Below are positions 1-9,033 of a stretch of 24,317 nucleotides of DNA, one piece after another. Position numbers and translations under genes: made by a program. The notes under the pieces are model-generated. The model had not been told where the DNA came from. It saw nothing but the letters and a program-made list of their open reading frames with translations, and did not search any database. The stretch spans positions 1 to 24,317 of the forward strand of contig JAGFNK010000713.1 of NCBI GenBank assembly GCA_025769875.1, read 5' to 3'. Every line of letters begins with the position of its first letter. Within the stretch, counting starts at the first letter, position 1. The DNA comes from Russula earlei (Eukaryota; Basidiomycota; Agaricomycetes; Russulales; Russulaceae).

Positions 1-840
1 GGAAGAAGTTAAATGTCAAAGTATCATTAAGCACAGCATATCACCCACAGACAGATGGAGAAACAGAACGAGTTACCAAGAACTAGAACAATACCTACGA
101 ATATTTTGCAACCATCAAGCAGACAATTGGGCAGAACTAGTTCCCTTTATGGAGTTCGCACATAATGCCAGACAACACAGTGCTACGAACAAACCCCCGT
201 TTGAAGTCTGGTATGGCTTTACCCAACATTTGCTCCACCCCTTGCCTTTACATCAAAATTCCCTTCAATCCAAGAAAGACTATCAAGACTAAACCAACTC
301 AGAGAAGAAGTAGCTGCCTCCCTGAACCAAGCAACAGAAATCATGAAGCAATCAGGACCTCAATCCTCCACATTTCGTTTTAAAGAAGGGGATCAAGTAT
401 GGCTGGAAGCCACGAATCTACGAACCACTCACCCAAAAGCAAAACTAGCCCCTCGACGCTATGGGCCATTCAAAGTCACCACTGCCTATCCAGTAAACGT
501 TCGCCTCGAGCTACCAAAGTCCTGGAAGATACACCCGGTTTTTCACCACTCCCTGATTAAACCTTACAAAGAAACCATTGCCCATGGTCCTAACTTTTCA
601 AACCCGCCACCAATATTAGTCGAAGGTGAAGAACAATATGAAGTAGAACAGATCCTAAACTCTTGGCTCTCCCCAAACCGCAAAGGAATCCAATACCTAG
701 TTAAATGGAAAGGGTATACGGTTGCAGAAAATACTTGGGAGCCAGCATCTAACCTATCAAGAGCGCAATCACTTGTTAAAGACTTCCATCGGAAATATCC
801 GAAGGCGCTTAGAACGATTCCCACCAGGAGTAACCCCTAA
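1..840 (+). pseudogene. Ty3/Gypsy polyprotein 3' end, copy 1: integrase C-terminus plus chromodomain (frameshifted)
   Basis: This is the end of a Gypsy pol gene; the 5' part lies outside the window. The first codons give the integrase-core signature TAYHPQTDGETERV, then the region with HNARQHSAT and PPFEVWYGF. The frame from 343 to 840 is open (165 codons). It holds the integrase C-terminal SH3-like part (FRFKEGDQVWL to HPVFHHSLIKPY, residues 11-75) and a chromodomain (residues about 99-150, with YEVEQIL, YLVKWKGY and NTWEPASNL). Chromodomains in chromoviruses steer integration to marked chromatin. Compared with copy 2 at 19039, one base is missing near 78 and another near 221-224, so the frame breaks twice and this copy is a pseudogene. 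The stop codon is 838-840. The following 235 bases up to the polypurine tract are non-coding internal sequence. Confidence 0.93.
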
Positions 841-1073
841 ACCAACAACTCTCATCATGACCTCTGTCGATGACTACCTTTATCCTTGTTACCAACGAAC
901 TTTTCAGAGAACTCCTGCGACCACATGCACCCAATCGACCACAGCCATCCCCAAAGCAAATCATAGAACAAGGGAGAACTCCCCACGAATGAACAGACTT
1001 CGACTTTTCATATGCAAACTACTCCACCTTCCAAAGAAACAAATCCCTACTGTTGCAGGAGCAACAAGTCTAT

Positions 1074-1087
1074 AAAGAGGGGATGAA
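1074..1087 (+). other. Polypurine tract of Gypsy copy 1
   Basis: A purine-rich run (AAAGAGGGGATGAA) lies directly before the LTR, where plus-strand DNA synthesis is primed in LTR retrotransposons. The same run precedes the LTR of copy 2 at about 20038-20051. Confidence 0.75.
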
Positions 1088-1916
1088 TGTTACGAACCAA
1101 GGCCAAGTCCTGGCCGAAGATTGTCCTATTTTACTCAAGAAAAACCTCTCTCACTTTGCATTGCCGACTCCCTTCCATTTTCTGGGCTATCCCTCCTGCG
1201 GTACAAGATATTGCTATTGCAAAGGCACTATAACACGACCAGGCACCAGTTTCCTAATCGGGTAATCATCGCGTGGCAGCCACATGGCCACTCAGCCACC
1301 ATGGACCCGAAACAGCAGGCACAAACTCTTAGAAACTGTTGCATAAATCATCTGACGTCATCAAGGCTCCAATGACATCATGGCTGACTGAGTGACTCCA
1401 CAGTGACCTCATAGGCTCACTAAGCACTCCACAGTGACATCATAATGATGTCATCGCTCCACAATGATCAGTAATGCGCTCAGTAAGCCTGAAAGTTGAC
1501 ACAAGCAAGTTTATGCCTCTGTAGTCCTATTGGATGGTACCAAAGAGTCTAGAATAGTCCCAGTGCTTTGTAATCGACCCTGTACGCTGTATATAAGCCC
1601 CAATGAAGCATGGCAGTCGTCAGACTGTCCATTTGTGATACTCTCCACTTCCTGGGTACTCCCCTGCGACTGCTCAGTCTAAAGCCTTCCCTCGTCTTCA
1701 AGGTACTCTTCAACGACCGCCTTGTTTAAAGTCCCTTGCTGCACTGGCCTCTACTCTTCGCCTCTGCCTCTTGCAACACATACCAGTCCCCATCTGGTAT
1801 CTTCTAGTCGTTTGGCTCGTCCTCCTGTTCAACGCCGTTTACGCCGCGTACCATCTGTTCCGACCCCTGCCCACCTGCTCCTGAGTCCTTAGTGATCAGC
1901 AGTACGTGTCTTGACA
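1088..1916 (+). repeat. 3' LTR of Gypsy copy 1 (829 bp)
   Basis: The LTR starts TGTTACGAACC after the polypurine tract and ends CTTGACA, giving TG...CA ends. A copy of exactly the same length lies at 20052-20880. Sequence identity with copy 2 stops within two bases after the CA end at both sites, which sets the right border. A TATA box lies about 500 bp in. The target-site duplication cannot be tested because the 5' end of this element is outside the window. Confidence 0.9.
1590..1597 (+). promoter_or_regulatory. TATA box in Gypsy LTR copy 1
   Basis: TATATAAG lies in the LTR at the usual place for the element's own promoter (U3/R border). The same box is conserved in copy 2 at 20553-20560. 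Confidence 0.6.
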
Positions 1917-1996
1917 CCCATGTTGAAGATAGATGCAGTGTGTGTGATTAGATAGCAGCAGATGATAAGATCGCAGGCAGATCTATCAGACAATAG

Positions 1997-2130
1997 TTCA
2001 GTTTGGTTGCACAAAACTGATATAAATAATGTACCTATCAGACAATAGCTACAATGCGTCATCAGTACTGTGAGATAGGATATCATAGTGTAAATACTCA
2101 CTTCAGTTTGGTTGACACAAAACTGAAGTG
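1997..2130. repeat. Pair of related hairpins about 100 bp apart
   Basis: Hairpin 1 (1997-2020) has a 7-bp stem (TCAGTTT/AAACTGA). Hairpin 2 (2099-2130) has a perfect 11-bp stem (CACTTCAGTTT/AAACTGAAGTG) and a 10-nt loop. The two share stem and loop sequence (GGTTG(A)CACA). The layout matches another pair at 8013-8146. Confidence 0.7.
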
Positions 2131-2346
2131 ATCTGCGTACTTTGTGGTGTTCTTAAGTACCTGAGACCGCCACTGGATGCAGTACAGTTAACTACCATCA
2201 TGGATCACTAAGTAAGTCCAAGGATCAGTTGTAAGTAGCTACCGATTGTTCTAAATCACTCTATCAGTGTAACTAAAGCATGCTGCAGTGTATGAGCTGA
2301 GCCAGTGATGCCCGGTCCGGGTGATCCAACACGTCAACGCATCTGA

Positions 2347-2365
2347 GTTGTGATCATATCACAAC
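2347..2365. repeat. Perfect palindrome
   Basis: GTTGTGAT-CAT-ATCACAAC is an 8-bp perfect stem with a 3-nt centre. It may be a protein-binding site or a transposon end; nothing nearby tells which. Confidence 0.5.
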
Positions 2366-2629
2366 ACACCTGAGACTCTGGGCAGTGCAGATCTCAACAG
2401 CCCAATCAGCATACATGGATGGAGACAGCCAAGAATATTGGTGTCAAATGGGGCCCAAAACAATGGACCAGTCTCCCTGACATGTGGGGACTGACAGCGC
2501 AAAGCATTGGCATCACTAAGGGAAAGCACCACCATGTTCATGATGATCCATATGCTGGGGGTGAATGGTTGGCAACATCTGCCACCATGAATGCGTGCAT
2601 GTGTGCCCTTGGGGAACTGCTGTCTCAAA

Positions 2630-2669
2630 CCCCCCTCCCTCGGAACCCCCCTCGGAACCCCCCTCCCTC
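2630..2669. repeat. C-rich tandem run, G-quadruplex potential on the minus strand
   Basis: Three runs of six C, separated by CTCGGAA-type or CCCT spacers, form a short tandem repeat. On the minus strand they give several G-runs suited to a G-quadruplex. Confidence 0.55.
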
Positions 2670-2995
2670 AGATGCCACTGCCTCCCTTTCACCAGGTCCC
2701 TTTGGACTTGCACTGCTGCCTATTCTAGTGGCCTCATCTTCTGCTGATCCTTACAATAGAAAATCTTTATTTGTATTGTAATTTATTTTCCAGATACATC
2801 ATAAATAAATGATTAAATAAGTGATTAAGAAAATACTTTGGTGTCATTTACATGCATGATTGAAGCCCCAATTATCTTGCCAACCCAATGCCCTTTTATA
2901 GTAATTTTTGATCATCCAACCACCGCTAAAAGTACAACTAGTGCTAGGTACCTTAAGTAAGCTGCACAGTTGTTGGGGTCGGTGACAGTATCGAG

Positions 2996-3013
2996 TACGG
3001 CCGTACGGCCGTA
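2996..3013. repeat. 18-bp perfect palindrome
   Basis: TACGGCCGTACGGCCGTA equals its own reverse complement and is itself built of two ACGGCCGT-type palindromes. It lies just left of the shared repeat block that starts near 3056. Function unknown. Confidence 0.5.
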
Positions 3014-3055
3014 GCCGTATATGGTACGTACGGTTGGCAGCCCTACAGTATATCT

Positions 3056-3215
3056 CCTCGCCTCCGCCTCCCGCCGCCTCGACCGCCCACAGAGGTAAAA
3101 GCTTGTGCCCTCGCTCAACAAGCAGCACAACCCTAAACGGCCGAAGGATATCGTCCGACACCTCCGCACTTGTCGTCTTCAAACGGCGTTCAGAACCGTT
3201 ACATGTCATTGTTCT
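3056..3215. repeat. Duplicated block R1, unit A (partner at 7488-7650)
   Basis: Shares long similarity with 7488-7650, including GCCTCCGCCTCCCGCCGCCT, AGCACAACCCTAAA and CACTYGTCGTCTTC. No coding region is recognised. With block R2 it shows that the F-box genes were copied together with several kb of their 3' flank. Confidence 0.8.
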
Positions 3216-3264
3216 CATGGCGTTTTTGCACTCTTTCCGATGGCCTCGCACAAAACCACGCACC

Positions 3265-3594
3265 TCTGATAGCCACGACTCATTGGCTCACCCGCTCTCT
3301 CATATACACGTAATCCGACGCGTTCAACCCAATTCTGCGATTGCCTGCACATCGCCGCCTACTTTTTCACGGGCTGTGTCTGTGCAACCTAGCCAACCCT
3401 GCAACACCCGAACACAGAAACGTCACCACATGGACTTCGCATCTACTACTTTGCTGTACAAAGGACTGTCTCGACATGTCAACCTCGCCCATGCACTCTC
3501 CAAACACCACACATCATTATAGCAAGCAGGTGCGCACCGCCGTTTCACTTCCTTGCAAGTCCTGACCTCGGTACACGTGAGTTGGAATGCGTCT
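3265..3594. repeat. Duplicated block R2, unit A (partner at 8665-9033)
   Basis: Similar over about 330 bases to 8665-9033. Shared words include TGGTGTTTGGAGAGTG-type and ACACCACACATCAT runs and the CGGTACACGTGAGTTG end. In unit A the block follows R1 directly; in unit B about 1 kb of extra DNA lies between R1 and R2. Small open frames inside are not conserved between the copies, so I treat it as non-coding. Confidence 0.8.
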
Positions 3595-5048
3595 GTGGGC
3601 GCTTGTCCGACTAGAGCATGTATCTGAAGAACGGGGCTCGGAATTTCTACAAGCGGAAGCGAAAGCACAACCCATCTCGTTGCACCAGACACCGGGATAT
3701 GTGCGAGGCCTGGTATCACCAGGGAAGAGAGGGAGCGGAATGTGTTCACACAGGCGTTTTGAGATGCTATGTCCTTTTCCAGTGAGCGCTTTCTCATTCT
3801 ATTGGCTGTACCGGTCCAGCGGAGACGAATGCTGATTTCTTGCAATTCGAAGGTTTATGAATACGTTGCGGCCTAGATCCATTGAATGGATCTACCCGCA
3901 TGAGGACGGCACGTTGTACTTGTTGAATCTCATGATGCCTGTTTGGCCAACGGGGCTTTCCCTCTTCCTACACAATGATCTTCTCGATGCCACAACAGTC
4001 ACCATCTGTGCATGGCAAAAACGGTTAATGCCGTCAAGTGAATGGCAAAGCCCCTACTAGTACCGACCAACTGCCTTTGCCACCTTCCGAAACCAACGAG
4101 AGTTACCCTGGACTCACCAGTTATCCGCAGATGGCGCTAACACCCACTGGACGGCAAATCATTCCATCTCCCTTCAGACGATCAATCGGTCCTGACCCCC
4201 TCAGTAAAGAACTCACCGTCGACAAAGATTGTGTCCATCTCTCCCTCACCAACGGCTCACATCGTCTCCCCCGTCAAGTCATATTTCCTTAACTGAAGAC
4301 TCCCAACTCATCCGCAAAGAAAAGTCTGTCCCACTTCCGAGGACAGAGCAAATTATTATTTTTCCGAGGAACGTCAACATCACTCCCGCGACCATGCTCG
4401 GTCTTAGCATCAGGGGTGAACTTTACGATGGTAATAAGTTCGGCATCGAGCCAGGGTTCGCCTCTGCATCGGAGAAGCATGCGAACACGAGCGATCTCAT
4501 GACACGACATGTTACCGAGAGCAGCGACGCGCGGCAGGAGTCGGTCGTTGTGAAAGAGGGCAACAGTCGGCGCAATTCGTGAGCGTTGTGCCTCCATTTG
4601 GATGATTCGCGTTTCCAGAATGGTTTGGTTTACTATGGTTCATTTCAGCAACTCGGAAATCGCATTGGACGTGCTCCGTTCGCATTGTCTACTGCGCGAT
4701 CCATTCAAACACAAGACAGATCGTAGCAGATCGATCTGGAGGGCTACAAGGAGGAGAAGATCGTACAGCTTATTCACGAGGTTGAGCTGGTCAAATAACT
4801 GTCACATCCAACATCATCAAGTACATGGGCATCATGGGCGCTTCGTATCTGTCAGAAATATAGCGCTGGATGGCTCCTGGAAATACGAAGAGACCGCGTT
4901 TGCCCCAAACTGCCTGCTGAGGAGTTCTTTGACGCAGCGGGACCGTAGTGGTGGGAGCTGGGGCATTCTGGCCAAGAAAGTATGTGGGTGCAGAGGGACG
5001 GTGACGTCAGGGTCTTATCTGTACCTAAACCTTGCCTGCATGATAACC
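3595..5048. other. Unit A interval; no intact gene recognised
   Basis: About 1.45 kb lies between block R2 and the GFA fragment. Against unit B there are extra ~170 bases at about 3597-3765, then a short common stretch (CCAGTGAGCGCTT, ATTGAATGGATC), then sequence special to unit A. Several medium open frames exist (minus 4289-4597, 102 codons; plus 4229-4582; plus 4602-5198), none with a domain I recognise. The words are mixed and interrupted by stops, which fits decayed gene fragments more than a working gene. Confidence 0.4.
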
Positions 5049-5111
5049 ATGCCAGTCGAGCTCAAGGGAAGCTGCCACTACGGCTCGTTCACTTTCACAG
5101 CCCAGTCCGAT
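5049..5111 (+). pseudogene. N-terminal fragment of a GFA/CENP-V-type (Mss4-like) zinc enzyme
   Basis: From ATG 5049 the frame reads MPVELKGSCHYGSFTFTAQS. This matches the N-terminus of fungal GFA-domain proteins (glutathione-dependent formaldehyde-activating fold), which bind zinc through a CxCG motif early in the domain. Here the second cysteine is a tyrosine (SCHYG instead of SCHCG), and similarity ends after about 20 codons, before the second CxxC motif. It is therefore a first-exon relic. The assignment rests on one short motif from memory. Confidence 0.5.
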
Positions 5112-5449
5112 GACAGAACAAACAGTGTTGGAAGTTATAATAAAAGGGACAGAGAAATGGGATTCCGATCCAACTGTGAGTCCTCGAAGCGGGGGTGATG
5201 TGACGAATGAGACGGGAGCACGTCAGGTGAGCCGGGGCGTGTGTGCGCGCGCTGAAAGATGGTCGTGGCAGGGCGTGGTGACCAGGGGTATATATATGAT
5301 CGAGGAACAATGAAGTATGGGGAAGGGACACAAGGGAAAGAGAAAGTCGAGGAACGCGGGTCGACGCGTGGGCTCTGGAATGGCGATCGATCCGAGCTTG
5401 GAGTCAGATAATGACAATGGCACAGAAGGTAGATGATATCAGATGCTAA
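5112..5449. other. 3' flank of F-box unit A, no gene seen
   Basis: This lies downstream of the F-box stop codon. It carries a TATATATA run near 5290 and the short block CACAGAAGGTAGATGATATCAG just before the stop, which recurs in units B (about 9498) and C (about 11055) and marks the common 3' UTR. Confidence 0.5.
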
Positions 5450-6907
5450 TTAGGTGGGGATCACAAAGAACTCATCCATCCCGTGTAGGTCCTGTTCCCA
5501 ACAGTGGACAGGGACAGCCACAGGGTGACCAGAGAGTTTTCGCTCGGCGACGAATCTCTCTATGTATTTCGAAGCAGACTCCATTGGCTCCAGGCCCGTC
5601 AAGAAAATGTTCTGGAGCGCGGGTAAGACTTCTGTTACTCTTTCTCCCGCGAGCTCTTCCAGCACTCGGCAGACATGTGGGGCCATGTGACGGGTTAGGC
5701 GCAGATCCTTCGCAGCAGTAAATGGGGCCAGGAGTTCCAGCCATTGAGTGGTTTCCATGTCATCTTTATAGCGTAATTGAGGAAAACCATCATCCATGAT
5801 GTCGAGGCGTACCAAAGTGGAGAGAAGGGGAAAGAATGAGCTGCGGACCTGGGCCAGCGATGGAAGCTGCCGATCCAACTTGCTGCATATGATATTTAAC
5901 GAGAGGTACGTAGGCTGATTTGTGCGGCTGGAAATTGTGAATCGAGTTGCAGGACCGGAAAAGCGCATGATTGCTCTGTCACATGAATTGAACGATTCTA
6001 CTTGACTGATGAACCGGTGGAGTTGTGGGAGGACAAAGTTGATGTTCATGAAGAATGTGACGTCGAGTTTATTGAGAAGGGGAGCCTCGATTTGGGCTAG
6101 TAAGTCTTCCAAGTACTTGTGAACGCCGTGGAAATAAAGGTTGGTGAGAGCGGGGAGGACAGAGCGTCTGAACGGAGGTGGTGGTCGAGTTTCCGGATAT
6201 CGATGGTATCGAAATTGAATGTAAAGGGTTTCAAGTCCGGACAAGACCGACAGGGCGGTGACCAAATCTTGGTGAGAAATGTAACCGGGATCGGGGACAT
6301 TAAAAAGGTAAAGAACGACAAGTTGATTGGAGGACAAAGGTAGTTTAGGAAACGGACAATTTCCCAACCTGAGTTCTCGCAGAAGTGGGGCGGATCCGCC
6401 CAAGAACGAATCCGGAAGGGGCGTCACAGTGTTTGCTACTGCCGAAAGCCCCAGATCTGTCAGCTCCGGGAATGGTTTCTGCATCGCTGCTGCCAATCTT
6501 TCCCATTGTGACTTTGGAATGTTCCACAGGGTGATTTTACATATGCGATGGCGGTGCTCAGACTCGAGAGCACCAACTAAGTTTTCCCAGGACCAGGAGT
6601 ACCACAAGTCGGAACCATTCCTTATCACCACAGGCAAGACTGGCCAGACGTCCAGCATCTCAGAAAGCGGTCTTTTCCCTCTGTACTCGATTCGCAGGTT
6701 CAGGTGACCTGGCGATGCAAACACAATAGACCGCCATCTGTGACACACATGGACCAGTGTATGCCATCCGTTTGTCCCTGGATTCGAGTGATTCACATAT
6801 AAATCGAATATCTTCAAGAGGGCATCATCAGTGAGCGTGTTAATTGTCACCCGGTCTAAACTCCACTGCTCAGTAGTCGCTATGGACACTGAGTAACAAA
6901 GACACAC
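5450..6907 (-). CDS. F-box protein, unit A (long open frame, start codon uncertain)
   Basis: The open frame of 485 codons encodes an F-box protein of the expanded Agaricomycete family. F-box proteins bind Skp1 and choose targets for SCF ubiquitin ligases. The F-box lies at residues about 19-70 (INTLTDDALLKIFDLYV, then VCHRWRSIVFASPGHLNL). It is followed by the family's LDVWPVLP motif (residues 85-92) and a leucine-rich, weakly repetitive C-terminal region that would bind the target. The frame opens at GTG 6907, and the first in-frame ATG is residue 84, after the F-box. The codon matching the ATG of unit C (13034-13036) is ATA here (6881-6883). So the start has been lost, or translation begins in a spliced upstream exon; an in-frame ORF at 6920-7060 ends in TAG just before. 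No internal stop or frameshift is seen. Possibly expressed, possibly an early pseudogene. Confidence 0.8.
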   Translation of the reverse strand: MCLCYSVSIATTEQWSLDRVTINTLTDDALLKIFDLYVNHSNPGTNGWHTLVHVCHRWRSIVFASPGHLNLRIEYRGKRPLSEMLDVWPVLPVVIRNGSDLWYSWSWENLVGALESEHRHRICKITLWNIPKSQWERLAAAMQKPFPELTDLGLSAVANTVTPLPDSFLGGSAPLLRELRLGNCPFPKLPLSSNQLVVLYLFNVPDPGYISHQDLVTALSVLSGLETLYIQFRYHRYPETRPPPPFRRSVLPALTNLYFHGVHKYLEDLLAQIEAPLLNKLDVTFFMNINFVLPQLHRFISQVESFNSCDRAIMRFSGPATRFTISSRTNQPTYLSLNIICSKLDRQLPSLAQVRSSFFPLLSTLVRLDIMDDGFPQLRYKDDMETTQWLELLAPFTAAKDLRLTRHMAPHVCRVLEELAGERVTEVLPALQNIFLTGLEPMESASKYIERFVAERKLSGHPVAVPVHCWEQDLHGMDEFFVIPT

Positions 6908-6919
6908 CCTGGCTAGGAC

Positions 6920-7060
6920 CTACTTCCAACGAGACTTGGGAGGGACCACCAATCGTAGTCGAGGAGAGGGCGGCGCAAAGCAATAACGACTGGACAAAGC
7001 CAGTGAGGAGATAACGGAGAGGACAAAAACGACTATGTGAAGCTCACTGACTTCGGGCAT
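6920..7060 (-). CDS. Conserved short upstream ORF with hydrophobic N-terminus (uORF or lost first exon)
   Basis: From ATG 7060 (context GACCATGC) a 46-codon frame reads MPEVSELHIVVFVLSVISSL, then a polar, proline-rich tail ending KSRWK. It looks like a signal peptide or single membrane helix. It is in the same frame as the F-box ORF and separated from it by one TAG (6920-6922) and four sense codons. The same ORF occurs in front of unit C (13234 to 13115, 39 codons) with matching start and hydrophobic run, but there it ends earlier at TAA. A canonical intron joining it in frame to the F-box could not be found. It may be a regulatory uORF, or simply shared 5' sequence. Confidence 0.35.
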   Translation of the reverse strand: MPEVSELHIVVFVLSVISSLALSSRYCFAPPSPRLRLVVPPKSRWK

Positions 7061-7221
7061 GGTCACACTCGCTCGACGTACAGGTGAGAGGTCTTCAGTC
7101 TGGATGTAGCGTCTGGGGTGTGGGGATGGGTTGGGTAACTGCGAAGAGCGCCCGTTGGGAACGCCCGGCACCCGGCACATTTTCACCGCAGTTGGCCCAT
7201 GGACAACACGCTCGCAGCACC

Positions 7222-7437
7222 ATGGAGTATCCGCTGAACCTTGCCTGCCACGAGGAGCGATTGTGTGCCGTGGATCAGTTGGCGGTGTACTTGGCGGTCG
7301 CGTTCCACTCCTTTGCCTCTGGATTCATGTATGTCTTTCGTTCCTATTTGCGCTCCACACATCCACAAGGCGATCACACCCCCATCTCCCTCGCTTCCAC
7401 CTCTCCCAGCGAGTTTGACGCGCCTCAAAACAGCTGA
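7222..7437 (+). CDS. Possible small divergent ORF, hypothetical
   Basis: ATG 7222 stands in a good context (GCACCATGG). The frame runs 71 codons to TGA 7437. The N-terminal part (MEYPLNLACHEERLCAVDQL, followed by a hydrophobic AVYLAVAF stretch) reads like protein. A perfect donor GTATGT at about 7329 and an acceptor CTCTCCCAG near 7408 would make an 80-nt intron that keeps the reading frame and shortens the product to about 45 residues. I recognise no family. It lies upstream of, and divergent from, the unit A F-box gene. Low confidence. Confidence 0.2.
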   Translation: MEYPLNLACHEERLCAVDQLAVYLAVAFHSFASGFMYVFRSYLRSTHPQGDHTPISLASTSPSEFDAPQNS

Positions 7438-7487
7438 ATAGCCCTGCTCAACAACATGAACACCACCCCCGTTACCCCCTGAACGGC

Positions 7488-7650
7488 GCCTCCGCCTCCC
7501 GCCGCCTCAACCGCCCGCACAGGTAGAATGCCTGCGATGTTCGCGCCCGCGCTTGACAAGTCCAGCACAACCCTAAAAGGCCCAAGGGTTTCGTCCGACG
7601 CCTCTGCACTCGTCGTCTTCGAATTGCGTTCAAAATCCTTCCATTTGTAT
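7488..7650. repeat. Duplicated block R1, unit B (partner at 3056-3215)
   Basis: Second copy of R1, in the same orientation. Similarity to unit A fades after GTTCAAAATCC; unit A continues with R2 while unit B has about 1 kb of other DNA. Confidence 0.8.
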
Positions 7651-8012
7651 ATACCCACCACTAGATCTCTGGCTCGAGTGCGCGTTTTTACCACTTCAGA
7701 TCCTTTCTTTCTATTTCTCGACTGGACTTGCCGTGGACGGCCTAATGGGCCCATCGTCGCCGGCGCGGACGTGCCCCTCGCGATCCAGACCGTCTCCTCC
7801 CGTACGTTCCACCTCTTTGCAGTCTTTCTTTCTCCGTTAAACTATACCCGCCGCCCATGGTATAATGACCCTGTTACCAACTGCGCGTACGCCACTTCGC
7901 GCGTTCTAGACCACCTCTTTCCCTTGTTGGACGTGCAGCCGCTAAGTGCCGCGCGAACGGACAACCCGGACCGTACGTGTAAATAATTCGAATTTAGTTA
8001 TCGTTCGTTTTC

Positions 8013-8146
8013 CCTCAGTCTTTTACACACAAGACTGAGGTCAGTACTACAATTTCTTTACACTCCTTTAAAGCTAATACTGTACATAGCTCTTATTCTA
8101 TAGGTTAGCACACTAACCTGAATACAGTCTTTTACACACAAGACTG
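8013..8146. repeat. Second pair of hairpins with shared loop, 112 bp apart
   Basis: Hairpin 1 (8013-8040) has a perfect 10-bp stem CCTCAGTCTT/AAGACTGAGG with loop TTACACAC. Hairpin 2 (8125-8146) has a 7-bp stem CAGTCTT/AAGACTG with the same loop. Form and spacing resemble the pair at 1997-2130 (CAGTTT stem, loop with ACACA). Confidence 0.75.
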
Positions 8147-8247
8147 AGCTCTTATTCTATAGCTCCAACATCCCTTTCCCCTAACACCCGCCTCCGGATC
8201 ATGCGCTCGGTACGATATCGGCCGACTGGTAGAGAAACACTTGGATG

Positions 8248-8256
8248 TATATAAAA
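8248..8256 (+). promoter_or_regulatory. TATA-like box
   Basis: TATATAAAA is followed about 10 bp later by a short hairpin (CTCGTC...GACGAG) and a C/T-rich tract. It could be the promoter of an unrecognised element; no gene follows. Confidence 0.3.
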
Positions 8257-8664
8257 TTCGCCCTCGTCTTCGAGGACGAGTCGCAGAATATAGCAAGGTC
8301 TTCAGGTTCTCTCCTTAGCCTCGCTCCCTCACTCCAAACCCCTCGCTCACGTCATCCCTCTCACTCGCCTTCGTTCTGACTCTTGCCCACTTTCTTGCTG
8401 CGCCCTCGCTCTAAGCATAGGCTAATGGCTAGGTAAGGGAGCACATAGATAGTCCGTCCTGATTTCTTTATCGCAAAGGAGGGCACGCCCAGCTCGTGAA
8501 ACCTTCTGACGGTCTCTTCCTCGTTTATATTTCTGTCCCACTTTACATGCAGCGCTGTCTAGCACATGGGATCTATGGGAATGCGCACGAGTGTATTCTT
8601 TGGCCGCCCTACTTAGCATTTTGCTGTAGTCGTTCCCACATCGTCCAATGGTCTTCTCTCCAAC

Positions 8665-9033
8665 CCTGATGGCCACAACCCATTTTGCATTCCCTCTCTC
8701 TCATATACCCGTTATCCAACGCCTCCAATCCCATTCTGCAATTGCCTGCATGACGCCGCATACTTTTCCACTCGCTGAGTCTGTATGACCTAGTCATCCC
8801 CACTTGCTTTCCCGAACACCTGAACATGGAAACATCAACGCGCGGACTCCGCGTCTACTGCGTTGACGTACAAAGGACGGCTCGTCATGTCAATTTCGCC
8901 CACGCACTCTCCCAACACCACACATCATCATAGCTGGTGCGCATCGCCATTTCGCTTCTTTGCGAGGAGATGCTGGGGCTGGAACAAAGTCCTGGCTGGC
9001 CTCGGTACACGTGAGTTGAAATGCGTAGGCTAT
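8665..9033. repeat. Duplicated block R2, unit B (partner at 3265-3594)
   Basis: Second copy of R2. It has about 30 extra bases (near 8966-8998, TGCTGGGGCTGGAACAAAG region) compared with unit A. Confidence 0.8.

Larger units (their letters stand above)
1917..2995. other. Non-coding interval with hairpins; no gene recognised
   Basis: After the LTR there is about 1.1 kb without a convincing coding region. It holds two related hairpins (1997-2020, 2099-2130), a repeated short word (TATCAGACAATAG, twice), a perfect palindrome (2347-2365) and a C-rich tandem run (2630-2669). The stretch 2740-2850 is AT-rich. An open frame at 2419-2781 resembles nothing I know and runs through the C-rich repeat, so I do not call it a gene. 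Confidence 0.5.
7651..8664. other. Extra ~1 kb in unit B with hairpin pair and TATA-like promoter; identity unknown
   Basis: Unit A has no counterpart to this interval between R1 and R2, so it was probably inserted in unit B or deleted from unit A. It contains the hairpin pair (8013-8146), a short hairpin GGTTAGCACACTAACC (8103-8118), a 16-bp direct repeat AGCTCTTATTCTATAG (8088-8103 and 8147-8162), a TATA box (8248-8256) and pyrimidine-rich sequence after it. That pattern resembles an LTR or other promoter-bearing element, but I could not fix TG...CA ends or a target duplication. Confidence 0.45.

Noticed and set aside
2419..2781. 120-codon plus-strand ORF
   Set aside because: Half of it is the C-rich tandem repeat, and no known motif is present.
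4289..4597. 102-codon minus-strand ORF and overlapping plus-strand frames
   Set aside because: Reads partly like protein but no family is recognised, and it is absent from unit B; left as unassigned sequence.
6908..7060. Canonical intron fusing the hydrophobic ORF to the F-box frame
   Set aside because: The GTAGGT donor at the TAG gives a wrong phase or a stop with every nearby AG acceptor that I tried.
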